Assembly: GCA_039881045.1 (NCBI GenBank)
Contig: JAYWVB010000016.1
Span: 496,001 to 560,000 of the forward strand
DNA from: Chaetomium olivaceum
Lineage: Eukaryota; Ascomycota; Sordariomycetes; Sordariales; Chaetomiaceae
DNA: 64,000 bases
Direction of reading: 5' to 3'
Shown: one piece after another, positions 36,898 through 47,409 of the stretch
Layout of the letters: the number at the start of each line of letters is the position of its first letter
Position numbering within the stretch: the first letter of the stretch is position 1
The notes under the pieces: generated by a model
Told to the model about the DNA's origin: nothing
The model's input: the letters and a program-made list of their open reading frames with translations, nothing else
The model's database searches: none
Translations under genes and position numbers: made by a program

Positions 36898-38717
36898 ATG
36901 ATGCAAAAACTCCTTGGGAAAGCAGCTGACGCTTTCAGTCGGCTTACCAACTTTAGGGCCCCGAAAACAAAACAACGCCTGCATCTCGACTCCCGGACCA
37001 CCATATTTTCCTCATCCTCGCAGGAAGAACGCCGATTCTCAAAGTTTTGGCTTAAAACGGAACCCGATACTTTCCCATGTTCAACACGCCCCAAAGATCG
37101 ACCTTCTCTGCGTCAGCGTTTCCTCAGCTGGCGTGGCGGCAAACTTCATGTCGAAAACGAGCCAGTTAGCGCTACCCAGAGCACCACGCGCGTTGCGAAG
37201 CCCCTTAGGAGCAGCGCCAACGGTCCCTCCCGAGTTGCGCAACGCAAAGAAACTAATGTCAATAGCCCTCGGGCTATCGGAGCGCTGTCAGGTAGCAAGT
37301 CAGATGCTGTTTCGAGTATCATCCTGCTCACTGGTACCGGCACTGACACAGTAAGAAGCTCTTGCCTTGAAGCAAGACGAGCACCCGGAACGTATGAGCC
37401 AGGCAAAGGTGCTGGCCCAACTATTTCCAACGCAACAACAGCCTCGAACGTGCCGTCACTGAAGACGTGTCAGCGAAAACTACGGGACAATAGGAGAGGT
37501 TGCCCACCTAGTCAACCCCGCCCAAGGATCCCGACGAGTCACCGCCCCCAGGCATTACAAAGAACATATTCGAAACAGCACACACAAAGGCCGCCCAGGC
37601 CCCCACTCCCCGACTGGATAAAGCCCTTCCTACTCTTCCCTACCTCAACCCTCAACCAGCCCGTCAACGGGAGGGTCAACCAAACCCAGACCCTGACCCA
37701 GACGCCAGCACAATGGCCAACACCACGACCACAACCACAACCACTGCCATCACCACCCCTCCTACCCTCACTCACATCATCCCTACTACTAACCCCACCG
37801 CTCCCACCATCATCACCACCCCTCCCACGCCCCCTCAAAAACAACCACCCCCCCGTCCCTCCAACCGCCGCGCAAGCCTCGACCCCCCACCCCTCTCCAC
37901 CACCCCCCTCACCCCCGCCACCCTCAAGCGCCTGCTCGACACCTTCGACGCCGCCTTCTCCCACACCCACTACGCCGTGAGCGGGCGCGCCGCCCTCGCT
38001 GTCTGGGGCCACCGCCCCCCCGCTGCTACTGCTACTCCTACTGCTCCTGCTACTGCTCCTGCTACTGCCCTCCCCGCCCACGTGGGTATCATCTGTCCAG
38101 AAGACGGTAAGGGGGTGATTTTGTCGTGGGCGAGAGTTGTGGGGTGGGCGGTGTATCCGCCGCCGCCGCCGTCGGTGGTAGAAGGCAGTGGGCGGGACGG
38201 GGATGGGGAGGAGGGGGGTGGGAGAGAGAGGGGGAGTCGCACGGCCGGGGTGGTTGGGGTGCCGCTTTCGGGGACGACGGAGGTCGTGGCCTTCCGGCTG
38301 CGGACGGTGGAGGCCGAGACGTGGCGGAGGTTGGAAATGGTGCGGCCGTGGGGGATGCCAGAGCCATATGTCGGGTGGGTGGGCCACATGATACGTACTA
38401 ATGCTACGGTGATGACGGTGCCGACGCTGCTGAATGAGTTTGCTAGGGCGTGGTACTGCTGTATGCGCCAGCCGCAAGGGATAGGGCAGGGGCGTGATGA
38501 GCAGCAGCAGAGGAATATCGCGGGACTGATCCTGTGGATTCTATGGCAACTCATGGGAGATGCTGAGATGTATGGGGAGAGGGCGAGGTGGAAGCTGACG
38601 ATGCGGAATGTACCCATTGTTTCATATTGGGGGTTTTGGTGCCCGTTTGTGGCCGCGTATCCCGAGGCGCTGGATCTCATGAAGAGATGCGGCGTTCAGC
38701 TGATCACGGAGCCCTGA
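36898..38717 (+). CDS. Unknown two-exon protein with low-complexity middle (552 aa predicted)
   Basis: Two overlapping frames are best joined by an intron from the GTAAGA donor at 37351 to the TAG acceptor at 37509-37511 (161 nt, phase 0). This gives exons 36898-37350 and 37512-38717. The second frame clearly continues upstream of its first ATG (37713) with natural sequence (DKALPTLPYLNPQPARQ) back to that acceptor. The N-terminus is basic and Ser/Thr-rich. The middle is Thr/Pro repeats. The C-terminal 200 residues form a globular domain with SHTHYAVSGRAALAVWG and a Trp-rich end (WGFWCPFVAAYPEALDLM). The SGRAALAVWG piece recalls nucleotidyltransferase-fold fungal proteins, but I do not claim it. 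If the intron is wrong, the 334-aa protein from 37713 alone is the fallback. Confidence 0.55.
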
Positions 38718-39138
38718 TCTCTTGCCAATACGGTATCATGCCCCCTGAAGGGGATGTATACGGCCGTGGCACAGGGGCTGGTTGGGTATATGACAACCGC
38801 GTAAACGTGGTTTGAGGTAGGATACTGAAAGCTTACGGGCTGGAAATTTTGCCATATATTTCAACATACAATGCAATACACTACAAGTACAAAACCTATT
38901 ATTGTGGCTCCCAAGCTTTTCTAGACAGTGCCGCCCTTCTCAGGAGACTTAACCGTGTGTGCGGTCCTTAAGTAACTGCGGGCACAAGTGATGCGGGAAT
39001 GACGAGTTCAGTTCAGACGAAGCAAGTAACAATAGGAGAAAAGGGATTTGGTACAATTGATAATGCTCTCAATGGTTATTGTTCCTTCCCCTGGGATATC
39101 ATCAGAATTGCAGGGTTCCCGTTGACCTAGCACTCCAC
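38718..39138. other. Convergent intergenic spacer
   Basis: About 420 bases between two converging genes. AT-rich stretches at 38840-38910 probably hold polyadenylation signals. Nothing else is seen. Confidence 0.5.
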
Positions 39139-40611
39139 TTATGGCTTATTATCAGATGGGCCATATGTTGCCGCCCACGCGTCGTACGTCGGGGACAGCA
39201 TCAACTGCTGCAAGTGGCGTCTCCGAATCCCAACATTTCCACCGTCAAAGATGGGCAGCACCATTGCGTTGTTCAACAGCTCAGCGAAGGGCTGGTCCAC
39301 ATCATACGCCGTTCTGTCAAGTTCGCATTAGCATGTCTGTCAAACCAAACCCACGAGGAGAACTTAAAGAACGAGGCAAAAAGAAAAAAAGAAAAAAAGA
39401 GAAACTCACACTCCCACCGCATTAATCACATCCACACACGCCTTCACCGCCGCCTCACTGCACCACACCTTGGCCGCCAGCGCCAACTCCCTCCTGGCCT
39501 CATACTCCCCCGGCCCATGCTCCATCGCGTGCGCCGCCTTCCACGTCAGCGCCCTAGCCGCCTCGGCCTGCATCTTCACGCCCGACAACAAATCCGCCAC
39601 GGCCTGCCGCTCCAGCAGCGGCACCGCGCCCCCCCTTGCATCCCGCTTCGCGAACGCCAAACCCGCATCAAACGCCGCGCGCATCAGACCCACCCCCATC
39701 GCGCCCACCAGCACGGCGCTGGCGTCGAACGACCCAAACGCCACCTGCGCGCCTTGGCCCGGCGGGCAGAGCACGTTCTTGACGGGCACGCGCACGTTGG
39801 TGTATTTGACATGGGGGCCCGAGACCGAGGTGTGGCCCGGCTGGGCGATGTGGCGCAGGACCTGGAAGGCGCCGGGCCCGCTGCGGTCGAGGTCGGCGCG
39901 GGTGACGAGGAGGATCATGACGCGGTCTTTGGGGTCGTCGTCGTTGCTGTTGGTGATGGTGTCGTCGGCGGTCACGTCGCGGCACACGACACAGGCCAGG
40001 TCGCAGCCCTTGAAGTCCCAGCCGGCGCAGTTGGTCGCCCACATCTTCTCGCCGTTGAGCACCCACTCGTCGCCGTCGAGGCGGGCGGTGGTTTGGAAGC
40101 CCGGGGCGCCCTTTTCGAGGGCGTTGGCGACGCCGCCGGGCTCGCTGAAGACGAGGGATGCGAGGGGCGCGCCCTCGCCGCTGAGGAAGGGCGCGAGGAA
40201 CTCGGCGTGCTCGGGCTTGCCGGCGATGTTGAGCGGGGTTAGGCCGAGGCCGGTTGCCTAGGGGAAGGAGAGTGTTAGTTTGTTGGGTTTCTGGTTCGGG
40301 ATATGGGTAAGCGTTTGCATACGAATATGGTGAGAGCCGCCGACGGTTCAACGGGAGTAACACTCCTCCACCATAATAGCCGCCTCGACAAGACTTCCGC
40401 CATTGCCGCCGTGAGCAGGGGAGATTTGGCCTTTCAGTAAGCCGCCTTGGACAGCGGCGGCATAAGCGGGCTTAGTGGCTTGGAATCTCTCGGTATGCTG
40501 CGCATACTTGAGGTACTCGGCGCGGGCTGGCTTGAGGACGTTGTGGGCAAACCCAGCGGCGGCAGCGCGGGTGGCCGCCTCGGTTGGGCCGAGATGAAAG
40601 TCGACAGGCAT
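39139..40611 (-). CDS. Acyl-CoA dehydrogenase-family flavoprotein (436 aa), one frame break
   Basis: Three exons: 40323-40611, 39410-40257 and 39139-39313. Introns of 65 and 96 nt have GTATGC and GTGAGT donors. All ACAD domains are present: the N-terminal helical domain, the middle beta domain (LVFSEPGGVANAL, then LNGEKMWATNCAG), and the C-terminal helices ending with MVLPIFDGGNVGIRRRHLQQL, where the FAD/substrate site lies. It would oxidise an acyl-CoA or a related substrate with FAD. Nitroalkane-oxidase-like relatives share this fold. In exon 1 the natural sequence EECYSVEPSAALTIF is interrupted: a CCC run at 40353-40355 has one base too many, giving a premature stop after CYSR. With two C the three exons sum to 1311 nt exactly. 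A TATATATA box lies 140 nt upstream of the ATG. Confidence 0.88.
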
Positions 40612-40750
40612 GGTGATGCTTGAAGGTGGTGATCTTGTAAGCGTGGGTGAGGGGTTGGAACGCAGGACTTGGCAGGCTTGAACAGAGAACTTCCAGTAGA
40701 CTAGAAGCTGGGGGCCGGAAAATACGACTTGGCGCTGATGGTCGGGCTGA

Positions 40751-40758
40751 TATATATA
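40751..40758 (-). promoter_or_regulatory. TATA box of the acyl-CoA dehydrogenase gene
   Basis: TATATATA, 140-147 nt before the ATG at 40611, the only clear core promoter signal in this spacer. Confidence 0.5.
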
Positions 40759-41286
40759 TGTGTACCCGCTTAGGAGGATTCGAGAGGGGTCTGAGGGGTA
40801 TGAATCCACTTTCTAACCTGATCTTACATACTGAGGTGCATCTCGGTTGGCTGGTCTGCCTGTCAGCTTGTTGCCGTTGTCGGAGCTTCAGTAAGCCCAT
40901 GGGGGCAAAAATCATATTCACGGCGCCTCTGTTGCTATGGGTTGCATCAGAGCGTGTAATATTTTATTAGTGATCTGGTGTTTCAAACCGTCGTCTTCAG
41001 TAAGATCACAATGGAGGCAAGTAGTCATGTTAGGCATGTCCGCGAAAGATGAGAACCCTTTTCATGTTAAATTATCAGGAGAAGAACCTGGTAGATTAAA
41101 AATCAACCTAATGGGTCAACACCCTTATGTCTCAAAAGGTATGATACCTGCGTAGGCATCAGGTCCAACTAGCGACTCCTGCCAAGCTCCGGCGTGTACT
41201 GCAGTGAGGTGCTGTGGGCCAACCTTCGAGGCCTCTACTGAGCCTCAAGCAGGCCCTCATCCCTCGGCAGCCAAAGCACGCCGTTC
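40759..41286. other. Intergenic spacer
   Basis: About 530 bases upstream of the ACAD gene and downstream of the LPMO gene. No coding sequence is supported. Confidence 0.5.
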
Positions 41287-42851
41287 TCATCCTGCCTGAA
41301 CAGGCCGGTTGCGACCCTTCCACTCATATTCATAGTCCTCTCCCTGGTCCCGCTTGATAAGCTTGCCCTCATCACGCTTCACAATATTGCCCTCCTTGCA
41401 CTCAGTCCCGTTCGCCACGCGTTGGGGCGTGACCCAGCCCCAGTTACACAGGCCGAAGGTGCCGTCGTCGAGACAGACGAGTGCCCCGTGGTTTGCGCAG
41501 GGGACGGCGGCCTTGCTGGTCGGCTTGTTGGCGATGACACCCGTACCCGCAGCCGCCGGGGTGGGAACCGGCGTGGGCGTGATAGTGGATGTGGGGTTGA
41601 TGCCGAGGTCGGTGGTTGAGAACACCATGATGGTTGTCGTGACGTTGGTCGGGACGATGATCGGGGGCGGGAATCGCGTCAGCGTCGGGGCCGTGGTGCT
41701 GGCGTTGGCAGTCTCCGTGATGGGGTCATTGGCTGAGTATCCCAGAGCGGGTGATGTGGCGTCCTCCACCGGCGAAGTGAGAGCAGAGGTCGCTGCACCG
41801 CCTTGCTTGACTGGGGCGACCGTGAAAGGCAGGTCGGGCTCGAAGATCGGGAGCGATGTAGCAGGTGGGATTTGGGCACAGTAACCCGACGGCTTCTTCG
41901 CGGGCTCAACCGGAGCCTGGAGAACGCGGCCGTACCTGCCTGGCTCGGGGAAGTTGACAACAACATTGTCGGCACGGGTGCCGGTGATGCAGTTTGGAAC
42001 CTCGGGGTCGTTGGGGTAGTTGGCCACAAAGATGTTGGGAAGATTCTTCATCTCTGTCTCATTACCAGTGCCACCTGTAATCTCGATCGGAGCACAGTTC
42101 CTGTGAGAAAGTGCTGTTAGAAATGGGATTCACTGAGCTAGCCAGAGACAACTCAACGACTCACATGTACATCTCCTTGTTTCCAAGCTTATTGAACCAG
42201 GTCCAGGCAAAGGTAGCCGGGCCGTTTTTCAAGCTATTGCCGAGTGTCAGTCAACCCAATATTTTTTTTGAGGTGTGAGGGTGGGGGTAGGACGGGCGCT
42301 GACTCACAACTTGGGAATGGGAATCATGAACTGGCGGATGCAGTCAATGCCAGAGTCGTTGCCACAATGCTTGCCATCCAGGCGGTTGTTCTGATCCACG
42401 TCCACGGACTCGAGATTGCTGGACTCGTCAGTAAACACGGCCGGGCAGCCGCCGATAATGCTGTAAATGGTTTTGAAGCTGGCCGACTTGTTCCAGTCGC
42501 CTCCATCGACGGGCTCATCGTAGGTAATGCTGAACTGGCACGAACCACCACCGTGCTGGGCACCGCTATTTGATGTTGTTAGTTTTTGGATCGTTAGAAA
42601 TAATAAACTTCACGAACGTACCCTGTGAAGTTGACCAAGGTCGCTCCACCAGCCTCGATTTGGGTGCGATGGGTAAAGCCATACTTGTTGTGGCAGGGAT
42701 ACGAGTAAAGACCGCCGCTCATGGGATTAACCTGCAGCAATGGCTGGATGTCGAGGTTGTAAGAAGCCGGCGAGTTCATGACCATGTGGCCGTTAGCTCC
42801 ACTGAAAAGGAGCATCGTGACCCCGGTCATCGAGACCGTTGGCGACATCAT
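41287..42851 (-). CDS. AA11 lytic polysaccharide monooxygenase with X278 C-terminal domain (456 aa)
   Basis: Four exons: 42622-42851, 42308-42565, 42165-42233 and 41287-42100. Introns of 56, 74 and 64 nt have GTACGT or GTGAGT donors, all in phase 2. After a signal peptide ending at Gly21, the mature protein starts with His22, and the second copper ligand is His81 (GGAQHGGGSC). This is mature His1 and His60, as in the founding AA11 enzyme. These form the copper histidine brace, which oxidatively cleaves chitin. Conserved blocks include YPCHNKYGF, CQFSITYDEP and FAWTWFNKLGNKEMYMNCA. A Thr/Pro-rich linker joins a C-terminal X278-type module with paired Cys (LVCLDDGTFGLCNWG), a putative chitin-binding domain, then a short charged tail. 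The start is the first of two adjacent ATGs. Confidence 0.94.
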
Positions 42852-43648
42852 TTTGTAGATTTTCAATCAGATTATGGGCAGTATGGTGTCGTGGGTTGAT
42901 AGGAAGTGCGATAGCCCAAAGAAGAAGTTGGAGGTTGATGATGTATAACTGCAAGTCGGGTGCTTGCAATGTGAAGAAAGTATTTGCTGCAGAAGCAAGG
43001 CAGGAACGAAACACTGAGCGGGTTAAAGTTCTAAAAAGTTTTAAAAAGTACCTAGATTACAGATTGAGCTGCACACAGCTACAATGACTCCTCGAGCAAG
43101 TGCCAGATTCAGTTATTGTCTGTTCGAAACAGGCATGTCCCGATTTCTCTAATCCGAAGTGGGCAAGACAAAGTGGTGGAATAAAGCTGTGTTGGGGTGA
43201 GTGCGTTTAGTTGTGAGTCTCTTACTTTTTACCTACCTATAAAAGTTCAATACCTGCCCGGAAGCACCCAGAGTTTGTTGCTATGAGGACACGAAACCAC
43301 GCCGGGCGCCCATTGAACAACGACGGAGATGTTGGTATATATGCAATATGCTGATACATGTAACTAACCTAGAACATAGGTACCTTACAGTATCCAAGCT
43401 CAGTCATCTGGGCCCACATCCAGCTTAGATACTGTATCTCCTTATTACTTCCATCTCCTCGCCGTGACTTTTGTCTCAGAGTCAGAACCGCATCACAAGG
43501 ATTTGTTTGTTTACTCTTTTGGGAACAGTTTTTGTAAGCCACAACTCTATGGATTACATTATTACACAAGAACGGGAGCGACAAGTTTAAAAGCGATTAT
43601 TGTTACCAGACGTTTTTTGTCACGAGGTGCTAGATTCCTCATTGTTGG
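42852..43648. other. Intergenic region up to the solo LTR
   Basis: It contains the LPMO promoter (about 42852-43100) and AT-rich sequence with no supported gene. The last five bases (GTTGG) are the target duplication of the LTR. Confidence 0.5.
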
Positions 43649-44091
43649 TGTCACGAATATGCCAACAGGTGGGGTCTCCGGGAGCGGCGCGGGATGCTCC
43701 GGACCAATCGATAGATGAACCAATCAGAGGAGCCGCAGAGGTGATCAGTGAGCTCAGTTGGAGGGAACTACTGAGCACACTGAGCACCTCCAGCGAAGCC
43801 ACCAATCAGGGAGCCTGGTCCGTACGAAGGAGATCAGTGAGCTCAGTTGGAGGGAACTACTGAGCACACTGAGCACCCAGGAATTAGATAGTATATAGTC
43901 ACTCGTTCTGGAGAGCTCTGGGAGTTCTCCAGTTAGCAATCACAACTACAGTTCGCTACAAGCTCGAGAGCCTACTGTTGAGACAAGTCTTTGTTGTGCA
44001 CCTTTTGGCTGCACCGAACCTAGTACCTTTGCAAGACACCTTCAATCAGACTGAACCCTAACAGGACGAGGTCCAGGAGAGGTTCGTCACA
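43649..44091 (+). repeat. Second solo LTR of the chromovirus family
   Basis: It runs TGTCACGA...CGTCACA and is flanked by perfect 5-bp duplications GTTGG (43644-43648 and 44092-44096). U3 contains two copies of a 46-bp module (43742-43787 and 43830-43875) of a different subtype from the full element, sharing only the TGAGCACACTGAGCAC core. The R/U5 half matches the other copies. Confidence 0.93.
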
Positions 44092-44308
44092 GTTGGCGAG
44101 CTGTGCCTTCAGTGCTCAGTCACAGTGGCTCTTCAAATCAAATTCGTTGTCATCTCTTTTCCTTTGTGCCCGTTAAATACTTGTGACTGCATCGGATCCC
44201 CTCCCGTCTAAACTACTTATTGCATTGGGACAATGTTCAGTCCTATAGTTAACTAGGCAGTCTTGTGGCAAGTTCAGAAAATATTCTTACAACCGCCTCA
44301 ACCATGGC

Positions 44309-44554
44309 TCATCGCTTGGCTCGGCAAGAACCACCATCTCTATTCCCACCGTTTCCAACAGGGGGTGGTACTGGCAATGGCGTATAGACGCGTGTGCGCC
44401 AGTCAGGTTTAACCGGATCCGTAGAGTTTGATGAAGAGCTTTTGTATGTGTAGTTGTCGTCTTTGTTATCCATCTTGAGCGAGCTCGACTGCTCGATCGG
44501 AGGTTTGCGGTAGACTACTGAGTCAGGAGAGAAGGCAGGAAAATGTTGACTCAA
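44309..44554 (-). CDS. Possible small hydrophilic protein (81 aa)
   Basis: An open frame with Ser/Asn/Asp-rich middle and a Pro-rich C-terminus (TPLPVPPPVGNGG). There is no signal peptide, membrane segment or known motif. The in-frame Met at residue 28 gives a more natural, intrinsically disordered 54-aa product. Nothing else supports it, so it may be a chance frame. Confidence 0.25.
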   Translation of the reverse strand: MSQHFPAFSPDSVVYRKPPIEQSSSLKMDNKDDNYTYKSSSSNSTDPVKPDWRTRVYTPLPVPPPVGNGGNRDGGSCRAKR

Positions 44555-45407
44555 CGCACTTGTTTATTTCTCACAGAATCCTATTTTGGTAGATAGCGAG
44601 CTGATTCGATCGGGAGGGAAAATTGAGCGGCGAGGCAGGCAAGAAGCGGAACCGAGTGTAAGTGGATGTTTGACTGTGTCCGTTCTCTAAGTTCTCGATT
44701 TGGGCTTGGGCCGTAGGTCACCAATGCGTTGAAGGGCCTCTTATAGATCAAAGTTTGCAGACCTTAATTCACAACTCGATTACGACCCCCACGACCTCCC
44801 CCGAGCGACCCACGCCGCGCAAGCCTCCTGGATGCTGGGGAACACTGTGCAGCTGAAGGAGAGCTCAAGGCCAATAACCTGGATCAGAACGAGCATTGCA
44901 GCCGCAGGGCCGCATGGCTGCCAGCCTCATCTGCCCGCCATGGCGTATCAGCTCACATTTTAGGCCGGCCTCTGAGCCGCTCTGATTCGGTGGTGTGTAT
45001 ACACAGCAGATGATGCGTGCAGTAATTCAATAAATCGAGCGGGCCATTCGGCCCGAGCCGCAGTGGTTATGCTCTCCGGTCTCGTCAGCATCGGATGGGA
45101 CGGGCGTTGCTCTTGGAACCGGACCCGCGGAAGAGTAAGCTGTTAGATTGGTTTTACTAGAGCTGCCGTGTAGCCGCGAGATCGACGCGGCGCCTAGATG
45201 ACATGTTGTGAGACAGTGTTGTCATGGATGTTGCCGTTTGGAGCTGGCGGCAGGGCGGGACGGATATTTTGTCTCGGGTGCAGCTAATCTCCCGAAGCAG
45301 GCCTCCTGAGACAACAATTACATACGTCAAAGACTCTTGTGGTTCAAATCACACGCTGGCATTTCGTCACAACAGTCATTACATGGCTCGTAGCCCCCCG
45401 TCTCCTC
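44555..45407. other. Intergenic region of about 850 bp
   Basis: No gene, repeat or RNA signal is seen apart from the expected 3' flank of the vta1 gene. Confidence 0.5.
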
Positions 45408-46847
45408 CTACGTTGCACCGAGCAACCTCAACGCATCTCGTAATTCCCTTACTGCGGTAGGCACGTCCTCAAAGTTGAGGGCCGATATGGCCCACTTTGC
45501 ATGTTTCTGTGCCCCGACCATCGCTGCCTCATCCGTCGTAAACCCCCCAGACTGGACTGGCGCATAACTTGTGGGCGGGGCTACCGGTGGGGCGACCGGC
45601 CGTGCAGTATTCGCGGTTGGCGCCGCGTGCGAGTAATAAGGATCGGTTGGCGGACTGACGGGTGGTGACGCCACTGCAGCCGTTGATGGAGGGCTTGTGG
45701 CGAATGTTGGCGGTATCGTTGTGGGAGCTGAAGACTGGTGATAGAAGCCAGAGCCGGACGGGCTGACAGGACCTTGTGACCATGTTGTTGGCGGAATGTT
45801 CGTTGTTGGGCTCTGCTGGGGCGGAGTCCATCCGGTCGGCGGGGCGGGGAGATTAGGAGGTGCTTGGGAGTAATCCGGATGTTGTGGCGGCGGGGTTATT
45901 GATGCCTCTGGCCCAAAATAACTAGACGGTGAAGGCTCGGCCAAATCCGTCGGCACCCCTGGGAGTTGAAGCCCACCGTCAGAGATTGGAGATGGCTCGC
46001 CCAGGACAGGGCTCTGCGGCAGTGACACACCCGATGCGTGCTTGACTGTCTCTGAGTCAGGGACATCCTCCACCGTTACAGGTCTCGGTCCTGTGTTTGG
46101 GGAAGCGCCGCCGCCTAAGCTCTGAACCGCGGGGTCGTTCGGATCTAACTCCGGCTGGGGCGGCGCCTCCTCGTGTCTCGGGTTCGACTCATTGGGGTCG
46201 TTTCCGTCTCTGATGGCCTTTACAATGCGCGCCGCGTTCCATTTTGCGTACTTGATCTTCTGCTGTGTCTCCTGGTCCACAGCGCCCCAGATATTCGCGA
46301 CATGGAAGAAGGTTGCGGCTGCGTCGAATGTTGTCGCGGTTTGCCTGACGGCCGGTCAGCGTGCGCCGGAATCAACCGTACATATTAAGCATACTGTGTC
46401 ACCCGATTCGCCTTCACCACTCGTTCGGCTCGGTCCAATGTCTCCTGCGCAAACTGCTCCACGTACGCCTGGCCCGCCAGGTCGTCTGTGATGGCATCTT
46501 CGGTCGCGTGCTCTGATTTCGTCTGTCAACTGCCTATTAGCCACATAGTGCCGCACATGGAGCTTTGAGTCCCACGTCCGTCCGTACCTGCTCTAGCTTA
46601 TCCATCAAGTTTGTTGTGTAGTTTAGGATGCCCTCATCGGTTAGGTGCAGCTGCTTCGCCAGGATTTGGTTGACAGCCCAGTATTCGCCTGCAACATTAG
46701 AGCCTGCATCTCCATCGAATGCCATGTGCAATACATACACCAATAGGCCATGATAGGCTTCACAGCCTGGAGTTGCGCAGCCTTGGTGGCGCATTTCCAA
46801 ATGTTGACATCGGCCTGCCTGAGGGCGGCAGGGACAGCGTCGGCCAT
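45408..46847 (-). CDS. vta1: Vta1, ESCRT-associated Vps4 activator (424 aa)
   Basis: Four exons: 46739-46847, 46588-46688, 46395-46522 and 45408-46344. Introns of 50, 65 and 50 nt have GTATGT, GTACGG and GTATGC donors. The N-terminal tandem MIT-like domain is complete: VNIWKCATKAAQLQAVKPIMAYWC, split here at the intron, then EYWAVNQILAKQL and FDAAATFFHVANIWGAVD with KIKYAKWNAARI. A long Pro/Ser/Thr-rich linker leads to the C-terminal VSL dimerisation domain (DEAAMVGAQKHAKWAISALNFEDVPTAVREL region). Vta1 dimers bind and stimulate the Vps4 ATPase that recycles ESCRT-III at multivesicular bodies. The summed exons give a clean 1275-nt frame. The ATG is chosen for the conserved N-terminus. Confidence 0.94.
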
Positions 46848-47409
46848 TGTGGGGGGCGGGTACAAGCTGCAAGTCGAGGATATCGACAAGAATTGGGATC
46901 GGGGTTGGAAAGAGTATGGAAAACTTTCAAGGACCAGGAGTGTCGCCAGAAAGAAGAATGTTGTTGCCTTGTAAGTTGCGATGCGCCTGGAGCTTGTCGT
47001 CAGCCTGCCGTTTGTTGGTGGGAGCGCCTCGCGTCACTTTCAGGTTGCCAAGCCTCGTAACTCAAGGAGGGGCAGGGAGCTTTGGTCACTTTGAGGACCG
47101 GGCTTGCTTTTCTTTCTGGGGGTTCTGGATCGTGGGTGGCACCAGCTCCCGCGGCATTGGAAATGTGTTCTTTTGCCGAAGATGGAAAGATGCCAGCTTG
47201 GATTTCCAATCTTCGTCTGTTCCTCACCCAAGGGGATAAAAAGACACACTAGTTCCTCGAAAGGAATTGATCCAGTTTGATGAATTGAATCCCTTCCTGC
47301 GACTCTGTACGAAGTAAATACCCCACTCTCTGGTGCATCCAAGCACACCCAAGCACTTGAGCAACCACCACATCCATCTCCACGTTGCTGTGAAGCGAGC
47401 ATCCGCAAT
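46848..47409. promoter_or_regulatory. Divergent promoter region between vta1 and the PDI gene
   Basis: About 560 bp between divergent starts. No TATA box stands out. Frames here are short and mixed, so it is taken as regulatory and 5' UTR sequence only. Confidence 0.4.

Noticed and set aside
37713..38477. Minus-strand Pro/His/Arg-rich ORFs (for example 37539-38477) over the unknown two-exon gene
   Set aside because: They are mirrors of Thr/Pro/Gly low-complexity sequence. The plus-strand frame has a natural C-terminal domain.
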